DNA from: Periplaneta americana
Lineage: Eukaryota > Arthropoda > Insecta > Blattodea > Blattidae
Assembly (NCBI RefSeq): GCF_040183065.1
Contig: NC_091131.1
Location: forward strand, 13,228,300 to 13,292,299
Direction of reading: 5' to 3'
Length of the DNA stretch: 64,000 nt
Of the stretch, positions 33,841 to 45,930 are shown in pieces (within the stretch, counting starts at the first letter, position 1; every line of letters begins with the position of its first letter). A model generated the notes under the pieces. The model was not told where the DNA came from. It saw only the letters and a list, made by a program, of their open reading frames with translations, and ran no database searches. Position numbers and translations under genes: made by a program.

Positions 33841-36450
33841 ATTAAATTACATAAGTTAGGTCAGATGCAACAGTGTTCATGAGTAAGATAGTTATATATA
33901 ATAAAAGTAATATAATACAGTTATATGAACACTTTTTAATGATTGAATAAAATTAATAAAATCGGTTAAAAACCATACATGTTTCGGAGGAATGCTCCTC
34001 CATCTTCAGTGGTAGTACCACGATGCTGGTACAGATGTTCGACCGTGTAACTTCTAAACCAAATCGTTTTGTTTAGCAGTTCAATTTGGAGACACATGTC
34101 GTGGTACTGATTGACCAAGTTTTCTTCACTAGTAACCATGATTAAATTACATAAGTTAGGTCAGATGCAACAGTGTTCACGAGTAAGATAGTTATATATA
34201 ATAAAAGTAATATAATACAGTTATATGAACACTTTTTAATGATTGAATAAAATTAATAAAATCGGTTAAAACCATACATGTTTCGGAGGAATGCTCCTCC
34301 ATCTTCAGTGGTAGTACCACGATGCTGGTACAGATGTTCGACCGTGTGTCTAAACCAAATCGTTTTGTTTAGCAGTTCAATTTGGAGACACATGTCGTGG
34401 TACTGATTGACCAAGTTTTCTTCACTAGTAACCATGATTAAATTACATAAGTTAGGTCAGATGCAACAATGTTCATGAGTAAGATAGTTATATATAATAA
34501 AAGTAATATAATACAGTTATATGAACACTTTTTAATGATTGAATAAAATGAATAAAATCGGTTAAAAACCATACATGTTTCGGAGGAATGCTCCTCCATC
34601 TTCAGTGGTAGTACCGCGACGCTGGTACAGATGTTCGACCGTGTAACGTCTAAACCAAATTTTTTTGTTTAGCAGTTCAATTTGGAGACGCATGTCGTGG
34701 TACTGATTGACCAAGTTTTCTTCACTAGTAACCATGATTAAATTACATAAGTTAGGTCAGATGCAACAATGTTCATGAGTAAGATAGTTATATATAATAA
34801 AAGTAATATAATACAGTTATAGTAACACTTTTTAATGATTGAATAAAATGAATAAAATCGGTTAAAAACCATACATGTTTCGGAGGAATGCTCCTCCATC
34901 TTCAGTGGTAGTACCGCGACGCTGGTACAGATGTTCGACCGTGTAACGTCTAAACCAAATTTTTTTGTTTAGCAGTTCAATTTGGAGACGCATGTCGTGG
35001 TACTGATTGACCAAGTTTTCTTCACTAGTAACCATGATTAAATTACATAAGTTAGGTCAGATGCAACAATGTTCATGAGTAAGATAGTTATATATAATAA
35101 AATTAATATAATACAGTTATATGAACACTTTTTAATGATTGAATAAAATTAATAAAAATCGGTTAAAAACCATACATGTTTCGGAGGAATGCTCCTCCAT
35201 CTTCAGTGGTAGTACCGCGACGCTGGTACAGATGTTCGACCGTGTAACGTCTAAACCAAATCGTTTTGTTTAGCAGTTCAATTTGGAGACACATGTCGTG
35301 GTACTGATTGACCAAGTTTTCTTCACTAGTAACCATGATTAAATTACATAAGTTAGGTCAGATGCAACAATGTTCATGAGTAAGATAGTTATATATAATA
35401 AAAGTAATATAATACAGTTATAGTAACACTTTTTAATGATTGAATAAAATGAATAAAATCGGTTAAAAACCATACATGTTTCGGAGGAATGCTCCTCCAT
35501 CTTCAGTGGTAGTACCGCGACGCTGGTACAGATGTTCGACCGTGTAACGTCTAAACCAAATTTTTTTGTTTAGCAGTTCAATTTGGAGACGCATGTCGTG
35601 GTACTGATTGACCAAGTTTTCTTCACTAGTAACCATGATTAAATTACATAAGTTAGGTCAGATGCAACAATGTTCATGAGTAAGATAGTTATATATAATA
35701 AAATTAATATAATACAGTTATATGAACACTTTTTAATGATTGAATAAAATTAATAAAAATCGGTTAAAAACCATACATGTTTCGGAGGAATGCTCCTCCA
35801 TCTTCAGTGGTAGTACCGCGACGCTGGTACAGATGTTCGACCGTGTAACGTCTAAACCAAATCGTTTTGTTTAGCAGTTCAATTTGGAGACACATGTCGT
35901 GGTACTGATTGACCAAGTTTTCTTCACTAGTAACCATGATTAAATTACATAAGTTAGGTCAGATGCAACAATGTTCATGAGTAAGATAGTTATATATAAT
36001 AAAAGTAATATAATACAGTTATATGAACACTTTTTAATGATTGAATAAAATTAATAAAATCGGTTAAAAACCATACATGTTTCGGAGGAATGCTCTATCT
36101 TCAGTGGTAGTACCGCGACGCTGGTACAGATGTTCGACCGTGTAACGTCTAAACCAAATTTTTTTGTTTAGCAGTTCAATTTGGAGACGCATGTCGTGGT
36201 ACTGATTGACCAAGTTTTCTTCACTAGTAACCATGATTAAATTACGTAAGTTAGGTCAGATGCAACAGTGTTCATGAGTAAGCTAGTTATATATAATAAA
36301 AGTAATATAATACAGTTATATGAACACTTTTTAATGATTGAATAAAATTAATAAAAGCGGTTAAAAACCATACATGTTTCGGAGGAATGCTCCTCCATCT
36401 TCAGTGGTAGTACCACGACGCTGGTACAGATGTTCGACCGCGTAACGTCT
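33841..36450. repeat. Tandem array of nine ~300-bp units
   Basis: Units start at 33841, 34141, 34437, 34737, 35037, 35338, 35638, 35939 and 36236, with spacing 296-301 bp; the ninth is partial. Each has the order ATTAAATTACATAAGTTAGG, AT-rich middle, a hairpin region with TTTCGGAGGAATGCTCC, and ACTAGTAACCATG at the join. Units 4 and 6, and units 5 and 7, share diagnostic variants (TATAGTAACAC with GACGCATG, versus AAAATTAATAT with GACACATG), so part of the array is a ~601-bp dimer repeat. Minus 34253-34435 shows a 60-codon open frame that is not conserved as coding. Confidence 0.97.
33972..34013 (-). ncRNA. Hammerhead-ribozyme-like motif, first of nine tandem copies
   Basis: Minus strand order: ACCA, CTGAAGA, T, GGAGGA-GCAT-TCCTCC, GAAAC, AT, GT, A, TGGT. 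ACCA and TGGT pair as stem I, stem II is 6 bp with loop GCAT, stem III is the 2-bp AC/GT, and GTA is an allowed GUH cleavage site. Further copies: 34271-34312, 34568-34609, 34868-34909, 35169-35210, 35469-35510, 35770-35811, 36070-36107 and 36367-36408. The 36070 copy lost 4 bases of stem II. The extra U after CUGAAGA departs from the textbook core. Confidence 0.5.
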
Positions 36451-38815
36451 TTCGTTAGGAACTGTAATTTTTGCGCTCTCTCGAGCCAATACTGAAGAGA
36501 ATGATGCATGTAAATATCTACACCACACCGCCATTAAGTATATGAAAAAGACCCAACCCCACTTGATTAATAACTATAAAAATATTTGATTTTAACAATA
36601 TTATCTTACTTAAGTTTTGTAGTTATGTACTGTATATAATAGCCACCACTCAGTAAATTATAGAAATGAAGATCTAATTTAAGATATTCTCTACATCTAC
36701 TTGTATAAACCCAAAACGTTTCACATTATTATGTATAATTAATTTAAAATAGTCACATCATGGCGTTAACTATAATAATATTTCATGTATAATGGTAATA
36801 ATGTCATCAAACCACCTCAAGTTTTGTAGATTTTAATATCCAATACACAGCTTTACTCAGAAAATTACACACTGCAGAATCAGACCTGTAAGTTATTTTA
36901 GTAAGTCTTGAAGTTTTTAATAACCAATTGAATTTGAACTCTAAATATGTCAGCAATCCTGCAGGTCATGGCCTTCGTGTAATAGCCTATTGTTTATTGT
37001 AGTATGTGTTTTGTTTTATTCTGAAATGCAATTAGTACTCAAAACTGACGAAAGATGGATTTTGGGAAATAGGAAAATTATGTAGGAAAACTAATGCTTC
37101 ACTGAAAGTTGCTATTTTTCTGAAAATCTTTGGTTGCCAAGCTTCAAAATGACGGGTCACTCATTAAAATCCGTTCAGCCGTTTTCCCGTAATTTTCATT
37201 ACCAGTTCAAATTATATATGTTAGTCATAATTATCTTACCCGTGCAGTGATCATACTTTTATTTTGCTTGTGTGCTTCCTACATGACGCTTGAAAGTAGT
37301 ACCAGTATCACGTGTTATTGCTTTAAAGACAGCTGTTGGTTGCGGATGAATACAGTTATTTTGACGTCAGAATTAAAAGTACAGTGAACAGACTATTGGT
37401 ACTGTATATACAACGTTAAAGGTGGGAGGAAGAAATTTTGCACAGCACTATAAGAAGTGTGATTTTGAAGTGGAAAGACAGACTTAAATATAATTCTGCC
37501 ACTCTGATAAAAAAAATAAATTAGTGACGTTTTAAATTATCATTTTGTTACCGTCAAGGTTACTTGTTTTAATGTAATCCCGAAGAGGATTCTTTTTAGT
37601 TCGACGAATAAAATTGCACCATTTCTTGAGACAAGGTTTAATATTTTACGAATCTTTGAATTTGCCATATTAGTCAATATGGTTAATACAAAACAAATAC
37701 CATTTTTAGCGAGTGTCAAAATTATTTTTCAATATACCTACAGAGTTAATAATTGAGATGCCTTTATCATCCACATCTGTTGCCTTTTTTTGAAGATACA
37801 AATGTACGTATATCCATTTTATTGTATTTATTGGATTGTAGCTAAGTAACACTAATTGTAAGTAACATGAATTTACTTTCCGCATAATAAAATGGCTTCT
37901 GAATACTACAATTTAGCTATCACAATTTTTCATATTTTCTAACGCCTCATTCATCTGTTTGTCAAAGCCATGGAGATGACTTCAGGTATGCACGTGTAAA
38001 CAAAAGCATTCAATTTGCTTGCGTCATCATTCATAGCATGTGCAACTCTTTGTGCATTGTTAAGTGGACGTGAATGTAATGTAATGGCATTATCCTATTT
38101 TCATGACAAAGGTTATTTACTCAAATGCTAGACGAATTTAGTAATATCTCATACAGTTTTTGTAGGTTACTTACGGATCAAACAAGGACGAAATTAAAAT
38201 ACCAATTGGTTGTTTGTGCAAAATGTTTACTTTTTGTGAAAAAAAAAAAAAAGACAGGGATATAATGATATCTCGATTGCGTGAAACGTCTAAACTCGAA
38301 TTAAACAGTAAAATACATTAATACTATATGTATTTTCTTTAGCATTGTAGTGTATTTTATTTTATATTTATGTAGCGTACATCGGGTGTCTCAAAATAGA
38401 CCGACATTGTAGTAGTAGCCACAGACTAAAGAAATATGCCAGTGGAAACCCAACAGTCCTCTTTTAAATACTTTTCAAGTTATCAATCTGTGAATTTGTT
38501 AAAACCCAGTCCTAATAATGAAAGTTTGGCAATGTCTGAAAGGTATAAAGGAGGGAAGGATATAATTATGTTATTTGTAGGATGTTTTGTTTCTTTTCGC
38601 TCAATTGATTTATACATTTAAAATAAGTAAAACTGTGTAAAATCAACCTAACTCACAGTGATTAGGCAGTGTATGGAGAGCTGTTCTCGGGTTCCGCGGC
38701 AAGTTCAATAGTTCGATGACTTGCTCGATTATTATAAGACTTGCCACCGCAGAAACAGAATGTTATTACTATCGAAATTAAAAATCGATTTTTGATCTAC
38801 TACTATAGATGAGCA
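36451..38815. other. AT-rich DNA, no recognised feature
   Basis: No coding, RNA or transposon signature recognised over ~2.4 kb. A 12-base A run lies near 38240. Confidence 0.5.
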
Positions 38816-38824
38816 GGTGAGACC

Positions 38825-39416
38825 AGCGAATAGGGATTATAAAGAATGGACACTGAGCGAATTTTCCTGTGTTTTGTTTCTCTGTGCGCCAGCGTTTAGT
38901 TCTACTTTCAAGCGCTAGAGGTTAGTGTAATCGAGCATAGGCTAAGATAATAATTGAGAATAGAGTTGAGACACAGGATCCAAACATCGCCTACCTTATT
39001 CCATAAACCAGTAACGCTTTGCTTCAAATAAATTCAAGTTAACAGCTCTTCCTTATTTCTCAGTGACGAACTAGTTGTAATAATAATTTTTTATATTTCA
39101 GATATAATAAATTATATTATAAAATAATATAATACATTATAAAATTATGTATCAAATTCGTATAATATTTGTATATAATATAATATAGGTATATGGTTTT
39201 ACTTCTCATAAGAGTTTTGTTTTTCCATTTTCAGTGCTATCAAATCATTACATATTTTAATTGTTGTTGGGGTCAACGTCACAACTCTCATTATAAAGGA
39301 ACTCTAGGGAGAAAGCAGAATCTGACGCTCTAGCTGGCTTGAAGGTCATTGAAGTCAGTCCGGCTACATCAAAGGTACCGACACGAAGTGTCCATTCTTT
39401 ATAATCCCTATTCGCT
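38825..39416. mobile_element. MITE with perfect 29-bp inverted ends and 9-bp duplication
   Basis: AGCGAATAGGGATTATAAAG and nine further bases (38825-38853) are exactly inverted at 39388-39416. A perfect 9-bp direct repeat GGTGAGACC flanks it (38816-38824, 39417-39425). Nine-base duplications suggest a Mutator-type transposase in trans. No coding capacity in 592 bp. Confidence 0.88.
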
Positions 39417-39839
39417 GGTGAGACCTGGCATGTGAGCTGTGCGAGAGGGGAAAGAATGAGCTATTATAAAGATAGCTTGTTTCATGATGGTTAATATTAT
39501 ACGAATCTATCGACATAGAAGTTTATCTCGTACTAAAATCTATCTTCCCCCTCCATATCCATTGTAATTAGCCACGGCACATCATACGGTCATAGAACAG
39601 GTCTGGCCTCCTCTACTGTACTAGAGACTCTGACCTCTTTGAACATGTTTTATTATGACATTAGAATAAATTTATTCTGAAAAATGTGTCTTTTTTATGT
39701 AACAAAATTATGTATTCAAGTTTCAGTTGGCGTGGACTTTTTTGTACTAGTATAATTTGTACACGAGCTGAGAATCTTTCCTCTTGTGCAAAAAGATCCA
39801 CAGAATTTTCAAAACTTGTTAATACCTTCAGAGCCTTAT

Positions 39840-40568
39840 TTACTTACAAATGGCTTTTAAGGAACCCGAAGGTTCATTGCCGCCCTCACATAAGCCCGCC
39901 ATCGGTCCCTATCCTGTGCAAGATTAATCCAGTCTCTATCATCATATCCCAACTCCCTCAAATCTACTTTAATATTATCCTCCCATCTACGTCTCGGCCT
40001 CCCTAAAGGTCTTTTTCCCTCTGGTCTCCCAACTAACACTCTATATGCATTTCTGGATTCGCCCATTCGTGCTACATGCCCTGCCCATCTCAAACGTCTG
40101 GATTTAATGTTCCTAATTATGTCAGGTGAAGAATACAATGCGTGCAGTTCTGTGTTGTGTAACTTTCTCCGTTCTCCTGTATCTTCATCCCTCTTAGCCC
40201 CAAATATTTTCCTAAGAACCTTATTCTCAAACACCCTCAATCTCTGTTCCTCTCTCAAAGTGAGAGTCCAAGTTTCACAGCCATACAGAACAACCGGTAA
40301 TATAACTATTTTATAAATTCTAACTTTCAGATTTTTTGACAGCAGACTGGATGATAAAATCTTCTCAACCGAATAATAACAGGCATTTCCCATATTTATT
40401 CCGCGTTTAATTTCCTCCCGAGTGTCATTTATATTCGTTACTGTTGCTCCAAGATATTTGAATTTTTCCACCTCTTCGAAGGATAAATCTCCAATTTTTA
40501 TATTTCCATTTCGTACAATATTCTGGTCACGAGACATAATCATATACTTAGTCTTTTCGGGATTTACT
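39840..40568 (-). mobile_element. Family A LINE, 5'-truncated
   Basis: An almost uninterrupted minus-strand frame runs from [20 protein letters not shown] through LYGCETWTL and [13 protein letters not shown] to MNLRVP. The YADD motif lies beyond the truncation. The tail is short and mutated. The 5' break falls at 40568, where unrelated repeat sequence begins. No clean target duplication was found. Confidence 0.92.
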
Positions 40569-40800
40569 ATTCCGAGGCTTATTGTAGGGATTCGCAACAA
40601 GCTGTTTTTTACGGTGATGGCTTGTTAGCCCTTCGCCCAACCCCCAAGCTGGAGGACCACCCCTTATCGGCTGTCCACGACTGCTTATTCAATATATTCG
40701 CAGCTACCCTCCATATCTGGAGGCCGTCTCCTCTATCCGCAACCTGAGGACGCGCCATGCCGTGGTGATAGGGACCCACAAGAGCCACGTGAATTTACTC
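40569..40800 (+). other. Coding-like fragment of an unidentified repeat
   Basis: The plus strand reads RLIVGIRNKLFFTVMAC, then, after a stop, LALRPTPKLEDHPLSAVHDC and LFNIFAATLHIWRP. I recall similar strings in many insect transposon-derived hypothetical proteins, but cannot check. A related RRLIV piece sits at the 5' end of the LINE at 27592-27654. It has higher GC than its surroundings. Confidence 0.5.
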
Positions 40801-40987
40801 TGACAATCTTACGTTTAGATCCGCTTTTATAGCCGGTCCTCAAAGAGAGTACCCTTCTTAAAATGTCTTTGATTTATTGGAAAAAAAAAAAAAAAAAGAA
40901 CAGATTTTTCATAAATTTATAAATTGCATGACAGACATTGACATCTTTTGTGGTTGAGATTTGCCCCACTTGTGGTATGCAAATAGA

Positions 40988-41004
40988 GAAGAGAGAGAGA
41001 GAAC

Positions 41005-41056
<52 letters not shown>
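40988..41056. repeat. (GA)n microsatellite
   Basis: About 70 bp of GAGA repeats with one interruption near 41005. Confidence 0.97.
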
Positions 41057-41059
<3 letters not shown>

Positions 41060-41810
41060 TGACACCCAAGAAATGTCATAAATAAATAAAAAATATACAA
41101 TTTCACAATATTCACAAAAGGGAATTTTTTAAAATCTTGTAACAATAATTTAACGTATATTTTCTTATTTCTCGAGCTTAAAGAGCAGCTACATTTGACT
41201 ACTTCCTCACATTCCTTGGTATGTAACTTGATTTCATTATTAATAGCGGGAATATTTGACATGTGATGCTAGAAGTCAAGACTTTGATACAACCCACTCC
41301 TCCCACAAAAATCTGGATCATGTGACTCTTCTGAGATTAATATAAGAAGTAAGAAGAAATATCTTTGCTATTCGTTGTACTGTGAGATTCTATTTCGTCT
41401 TCTGAAATTATAACTGAAGTAAAAGTTGTAACAATGACAGACGTGAGTGTAATGTTTCATTTTACTATAGTTCGTGTGTCTTTTGTTTCATATGTTTTGT
41501 TACGAAATATATAAATTCATTCAGAAGTCGTTTGGAACTTTAATGTTGTTTTTTTTTTTTTTTAATATTATAATACATTTCTAACTTAAATAGAAAACAA
41601 AAACATCAGTATTGGCCAAACAGTGAGATCTTTCATTTCTTACTTTTTTCATTTCCATAGTTATCATTTTATCGATTAACATTAAGGAATTTTTCTACGA
41701 TAGTGTGTAAAGTTGCATTTTATCCACTGTTAGTGAGCCTTTAAAACACTAGTGCGTAAAAAAGTGAGTAATCGCTTTAGGCACTGCTATTCATTTTACG
41801 CACCGCCAAA

Positions 41811-42472
41811 GAATAGTACATTATGCAACGAGCCTATAATGGTAGTAATTAAGACGCGAGTATGTTTGTTTAAGAAACGAGCGCAAGTGAGTTTCATAAT
41901 TTTCATACGAGCGTCTTAATTACCATTATAGGCAAGTTTCATACGACTTTTTATGCTCGACCATATTTCTAACTTGAAATTATTCAGAAGTATTCATGTT
42001 ATGGTTATGTAAGTGAGGAGTGGAACTGACCTGAATTGTGAGATGTGCGCAGACGCGAAATTATTGATTTTTTCCGAAACACGAATGCCATTGACCTTGA
42101 TGTAATCTAGAGAATAACATGAACATTAGGCTTGATATAACCTGGAAATTGATTTAGAATTGAAAAACGAAATGACAAATTGAATTTATTTGAATATTAT
42201 TTACAATTAACGCTACTTATTATAGCAACAGAACATAACCTTCTGCGACAGTATTGGATTTCCAGCCTCCGTGACTTTTCGCTAATTGTCTTTCGATTGC
42301 ATATGCGAGAATAATCTATATTTGCGGTTTTATAATGGTACAATCAGTACAAAGGTGAGTTCTCATTGGCTGAACAACTGAATTATAATGAATAGGTGTA
42401 CTTTAATGAGGTGCATTAAAGGGCTACTACCAGGTGTATAATTACTACATTTCGGCATGGTCGAGCATAAAA
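41811..42472. mobile_element. MITE-like family M1, copy 1
   Basis: The segment 41951-42472 is bounded by TTTATGCTCGACCAT and its inverse. It is preceded by an outer hairpin in which CCTATAATGGTA...ATTAAGACG is mirrored by CGTCTTAATTACCATTATAGG. An inverted, diverged copy with the same layout lies at 54711-55425. No coding capacity. Confidence 0.75.
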
Positions 42473-43172
42473 TGTAATACTCAATGTACAAACTTCATTC
42501 AGTAAGAAATTAATGCATTACTTCTATCTTTTATTACTTAAATATTACACGTAACACAAATAAGTAACACATTAAACATTCATATCTACATTTTAGCCCT
42601 TATTATTCTGAAGTTACATGTAGTACTCACTGTAACAAGATTTATCATTCAATTGTTTCTAACAGCTTTGTTGATTATATGGCCGGTTTAGATGGCCATG
42701 AAATCGTGAACATGAATAAAACAGGATGCTAATGGTTCTGAGTTTAGACGGCCGTGACATAATGATTTTGTATCCTCCTCAACTTGAAATATTTATTTAA
42801 TGTAAATTTGTGCTGTTGTAGAAAAAGCATTGTATGAAATACATTCGTAAAGTTATCTTTTTGGCTCTCGTACGTTTGTGAAACTCGTACCAAAAAAGAG
42901 AACCTTTACGAATATCTCACATAAATAACTATTATTAGTATTGCTGCAAGCTTTTTAAATTTTCAGGCTATGGTTCTATCATTATGATCTCTGTATTTAT
43001 TATCGCGTTTGTAAACGTGGTTTAGCGATATTTACATTGTAATATTTTGAGACTTATGACTAGGGGACAGATTCATACGCACTAAAACTGCAAAATATGC
43101 AAGCTCATATGCACTTGAAAACCAGCATTTATGTACTAAAATCACAAAATATGCACTGTTAAAATTGCAAAA
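42473..43172. other. No recognised feature
   Basis: Contains a small inverted repeat around 42855-42915 (TTCGTAAAG...CTTTACGAA) similar in style to the foldback at 24522. Confidence 0.5.
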
Positions 43173-43250
43173 AAAAAAAAAATATATATATATATATATA
43201 TATTTAATTTGTAGCAAATGTCTTTTTTTTTTTTTTTTTTTTTTTTTTTG
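43173..43250. repeat. (AT)n and poly-T low-complexity tract
   Basis: A poly-A/(TA)n run at about 43171-43203 is followed by a T run of about 28 bases ending at 43249. Confidence 0.95.
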
Positions 43251-43285
43251 ACGATTTTCCTGTTATAAGAATACTAAGATCAGTT

Positions 43286-44346
43286 ATTCATAGATTTCAA
43301 AAAGGCGTATGACTCGGTTAAGAGAGAAGTTTTATATGATATTCTTATTGAATTTGGTATTCCCAAGAAACTAGTTCGTTTAATTAAAATGTCTCAATGA
43401 AACGTACAGCATAGTTCGTATAGGTCATTTTCTGTCAGATGCGTTTCCAATTCACTGTGGGCTAAAGCAAGGAGCTACACTATCACCTTTACTTTTTAAC
43501 TTTGCTCTAGATTATGCCATTAGGAAAGTCCAGGATAACAGAGAGGGTTTGGAATTGGACGGGTTACATCAGATGCTTGTCTAACGATTAGGGAAAACAC
43601 GGGAATTTTACTGGAAGCAAGTAAAGAGATAGGTTTGGAAGTAAATCCCGAAAAGACAAAGTATATGATTATGTCTCGTGACCAGAATATTGTACGAAAT
43701 GGAAATATAAAAATTGGAAATTTATCTTTTGAAGAGGTGGAGAATTTCAAATATCTGGGAGCAACAGTAACAAATAAATATAAATGATACTCGGGAGGAA
43801 ATTAAACACAGAATATATATGGGAAATGCCTGTTATTATTCGGTTGAGAAACTTTTAACATCCAGTCTGCTGTCGAAAAATCTGAAAGTTAGAATTTATA
43901 AAACAGTTATATTACCGGTTGTTCTGTATGGTTGTGAAACTTGGACTCTCACTTTGAGAGAGGAACAGAGACTACGGGTGTTTGAGAATAAGATTCTTAC
44001 GAAAATATTTGGGGCTAAGCGGTATGAAGTTACAGGAGAATGGAGAAAGTAACACAACATTGTATTCTTCACCTGACATAATTAGGAACATTAAATCCAG
44101 ACTTTTGAGATGGGCAGGGCATGTAGCACGTATGGGCGAATCCAGAACTGCATATAGAGTGTTAGTTGGGAGGCCGGAGGGAAAAAGACCTTTAGGAAGG
44201 CCGAGACGTAGATGGGAAGATAATATTAAAATGGATTTGAGGGAGGTGGGATATGATGATAGAGAATGGATTAATTTTGCTCAGGATAGGGACCAATGGC
44301 GGGCTTATGTGAGGGTGGCAATGAACCTCCGGGTTCCTTAAAAGCC

Positions 44347-44395
<49 letters not shown>
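43286..44395 (+). mobile_element. Family A LINE lacking the YADD segment
   Basis: It starts at FIDFKKAYDSVKREVLYDIL (RT motif A), then is stopped and frame-shifted. At about 43575-43590 GLHQMLV joins directly to LTIREN, deleting the [13 protein letters not shown] segment seen in the 26723 copy. Later parts ([37 protein letters not shown]) are preserved. It ends with a long (TAAG)n tail at 44342-44395. Confidence 0.9.
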
Positions 44396-44467
44396 CTTCA
44401 TTTATTCTGCTGGAGTTGCATATTTTTTCTAAATTGTCAGGCAACAAGTTTTTTCTATTGTCCACAA

Positions 44468-44818
44468 AAAAATCCACGGCGCCACAGTCCTTTAAGCGCC
44501 CCGACCGACCAGCCGGCTGCTGGCTTCACGTCCACATGTCGAACACAGGTGCACGATCATCCAACCAGAATGGAGGTAGGCGTATAGTGTGGTTAGCACG
44601 ATGTTCCTCCAAGCCCTTACAGCTGGTTTTCGTTACCGGATTTCGTTACGTATCGTAGCTCCCCAAGTGCATCACGATGCTGGGTGGGCACCGGTCCCAT
44701 ACACTTGCCGAAATTTCATGAGAAAATTTCTTCCTCCATGAGGTCTCGAACCAGCGCGCATTTCGTAACGCGAGTCCTAGACAGGATCCCTTGGAGACCA
44801 CGACGCCATGGCGCGAGA
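44468..44818 (-). mobile_element. tRNA-derived SINE (family S3)
   Basis: The minus strand starts GCGCCATGGCGTCGTGGTCT (A-box region) and has B box GGTTCGAGACC, followed by a ~250-bp unrelated body and an A/T-rich end. Its GC content is well above the flanks. No clear target duplication. Confidence 0.65.
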
Positions 44819-45160
44819 CTTCTGTTCTCTTCAAGAATCTTTTAGAACAGGCCTGCACGAGGTTTGCGCTCTCCGAGCCGGCTCACAGCTCATGAGCGGA
44901 ATGCAGATATTAGCTGCGCTCTGTATAAGGGAGGACTGGAAGAAGGGGTGATCTCGTACAAAATATACACAAAAGGCAGTACTATTACGAGTGCTTATGA
45001 AATGAATTCTCGTTCAGTGTTTGCAGAACTATCTTGGACTATTATTAATTAATAAAGAAATATTTATTTTACAGAAATAATAGAAATTCTATAGCTACTT
45101 AAATGTACAATATCATGTTGTTATATTTTTATTTATCAGTACGTCAAAACGAGGTTTTAT

Positions 45161-45343
45161 CACAGTCTACTATATACAGTCACGAAGCTTGAGTTTTGAG
45201 GGTGCTAGAAACAATAGACTGTGACGGTACTATTTTGCATTGCCTGTAATGAGGCGATATTAGCGATCCTAGTGGTGAGCAACTATCTAATGTTTGCATA
45301 TTTACTACATATTGAGCTTCGCGACTGTATATACTAGACTGTG
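45161..45343. mobile_element. Short MITE (family M2), copy 1
   Basis: The inverted ends are 29 bp with 27 matches (CACAGTCTACTATATACAGT...), flanked by GTTTTAT on both sides (45154-45160, 45344-45350). A near-identical copy starts at 56931. Length 183 bp. Confidence 0.88.
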
Positions 45344-45930
45344 GTTTTATGCTGTTGGCAGCTGAAAGGAACAGTAGCCTACTGATCGTAATTAAACATC
45401 AGTTATAGATGTTCGATGTCTGCCTTTATTAAAGTTGATTATAGAAAACAGTTGCTCACAAATATAAATGTTGAGCCAAACATAGCAATCATTTTCACAG
45501 CCAGCCTGTGTAGTGGATATTATTGCTAATGTTTAGTCTTGTAAAACTCAACCAGGCTAGTAGTATTATTCAAACGATCTTTAGCCCTTAGGTCACATTG
45601 AAGATCAATAAGTTCGAGCTGTAAATCGTTAAATGTTAAATGTTATGTTCCGTCTTTTAGATTCCTCCATACTGTACTGTAGCAGTAGGTAAGTAACGTG
45701 AAACAGTTACTGAGAATAGGCCTACACACTGCACTGTACTAGATAACTGAGTGATCGTTTCCCTTTCCTCTACCTATAGCAAGTCTATGTCATTCTGACG
45801 TATCTTCCTCTCCGTTTCGGCGAGCGGTAAACTCGGCTCTCCCGCTCGCGCGCTCGTTGAGCGCTGTTTGTGCAGGCCTGTTTTAGAAGCTCCGTTCAAC
45901 ATCACAAGATCAGCAATGCATTTAATTATA

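Noticed and set aside
34253-34435. Coding gene in the tandem repeat (60 codons, minus)
   Set aside because: The frame is broken in other units by indels and appears only by chance in one.
33841-36450. CRISPR-like array
   Set aside because: Units are ~300 bp repeated end to end without short repeat/unique spacer alternation, and the host is an insect.
39828-40585. Target duplication CTTATT around the LINE at 39840-40568
   Set aside because: Only six bases match and the flanks are AT-rich, so this is not distinguishable from chance.
40874-41262. Ser/Leu-rich proteins in minus frames
   Set aside because: They are translations of the (GA)n microsatellite.
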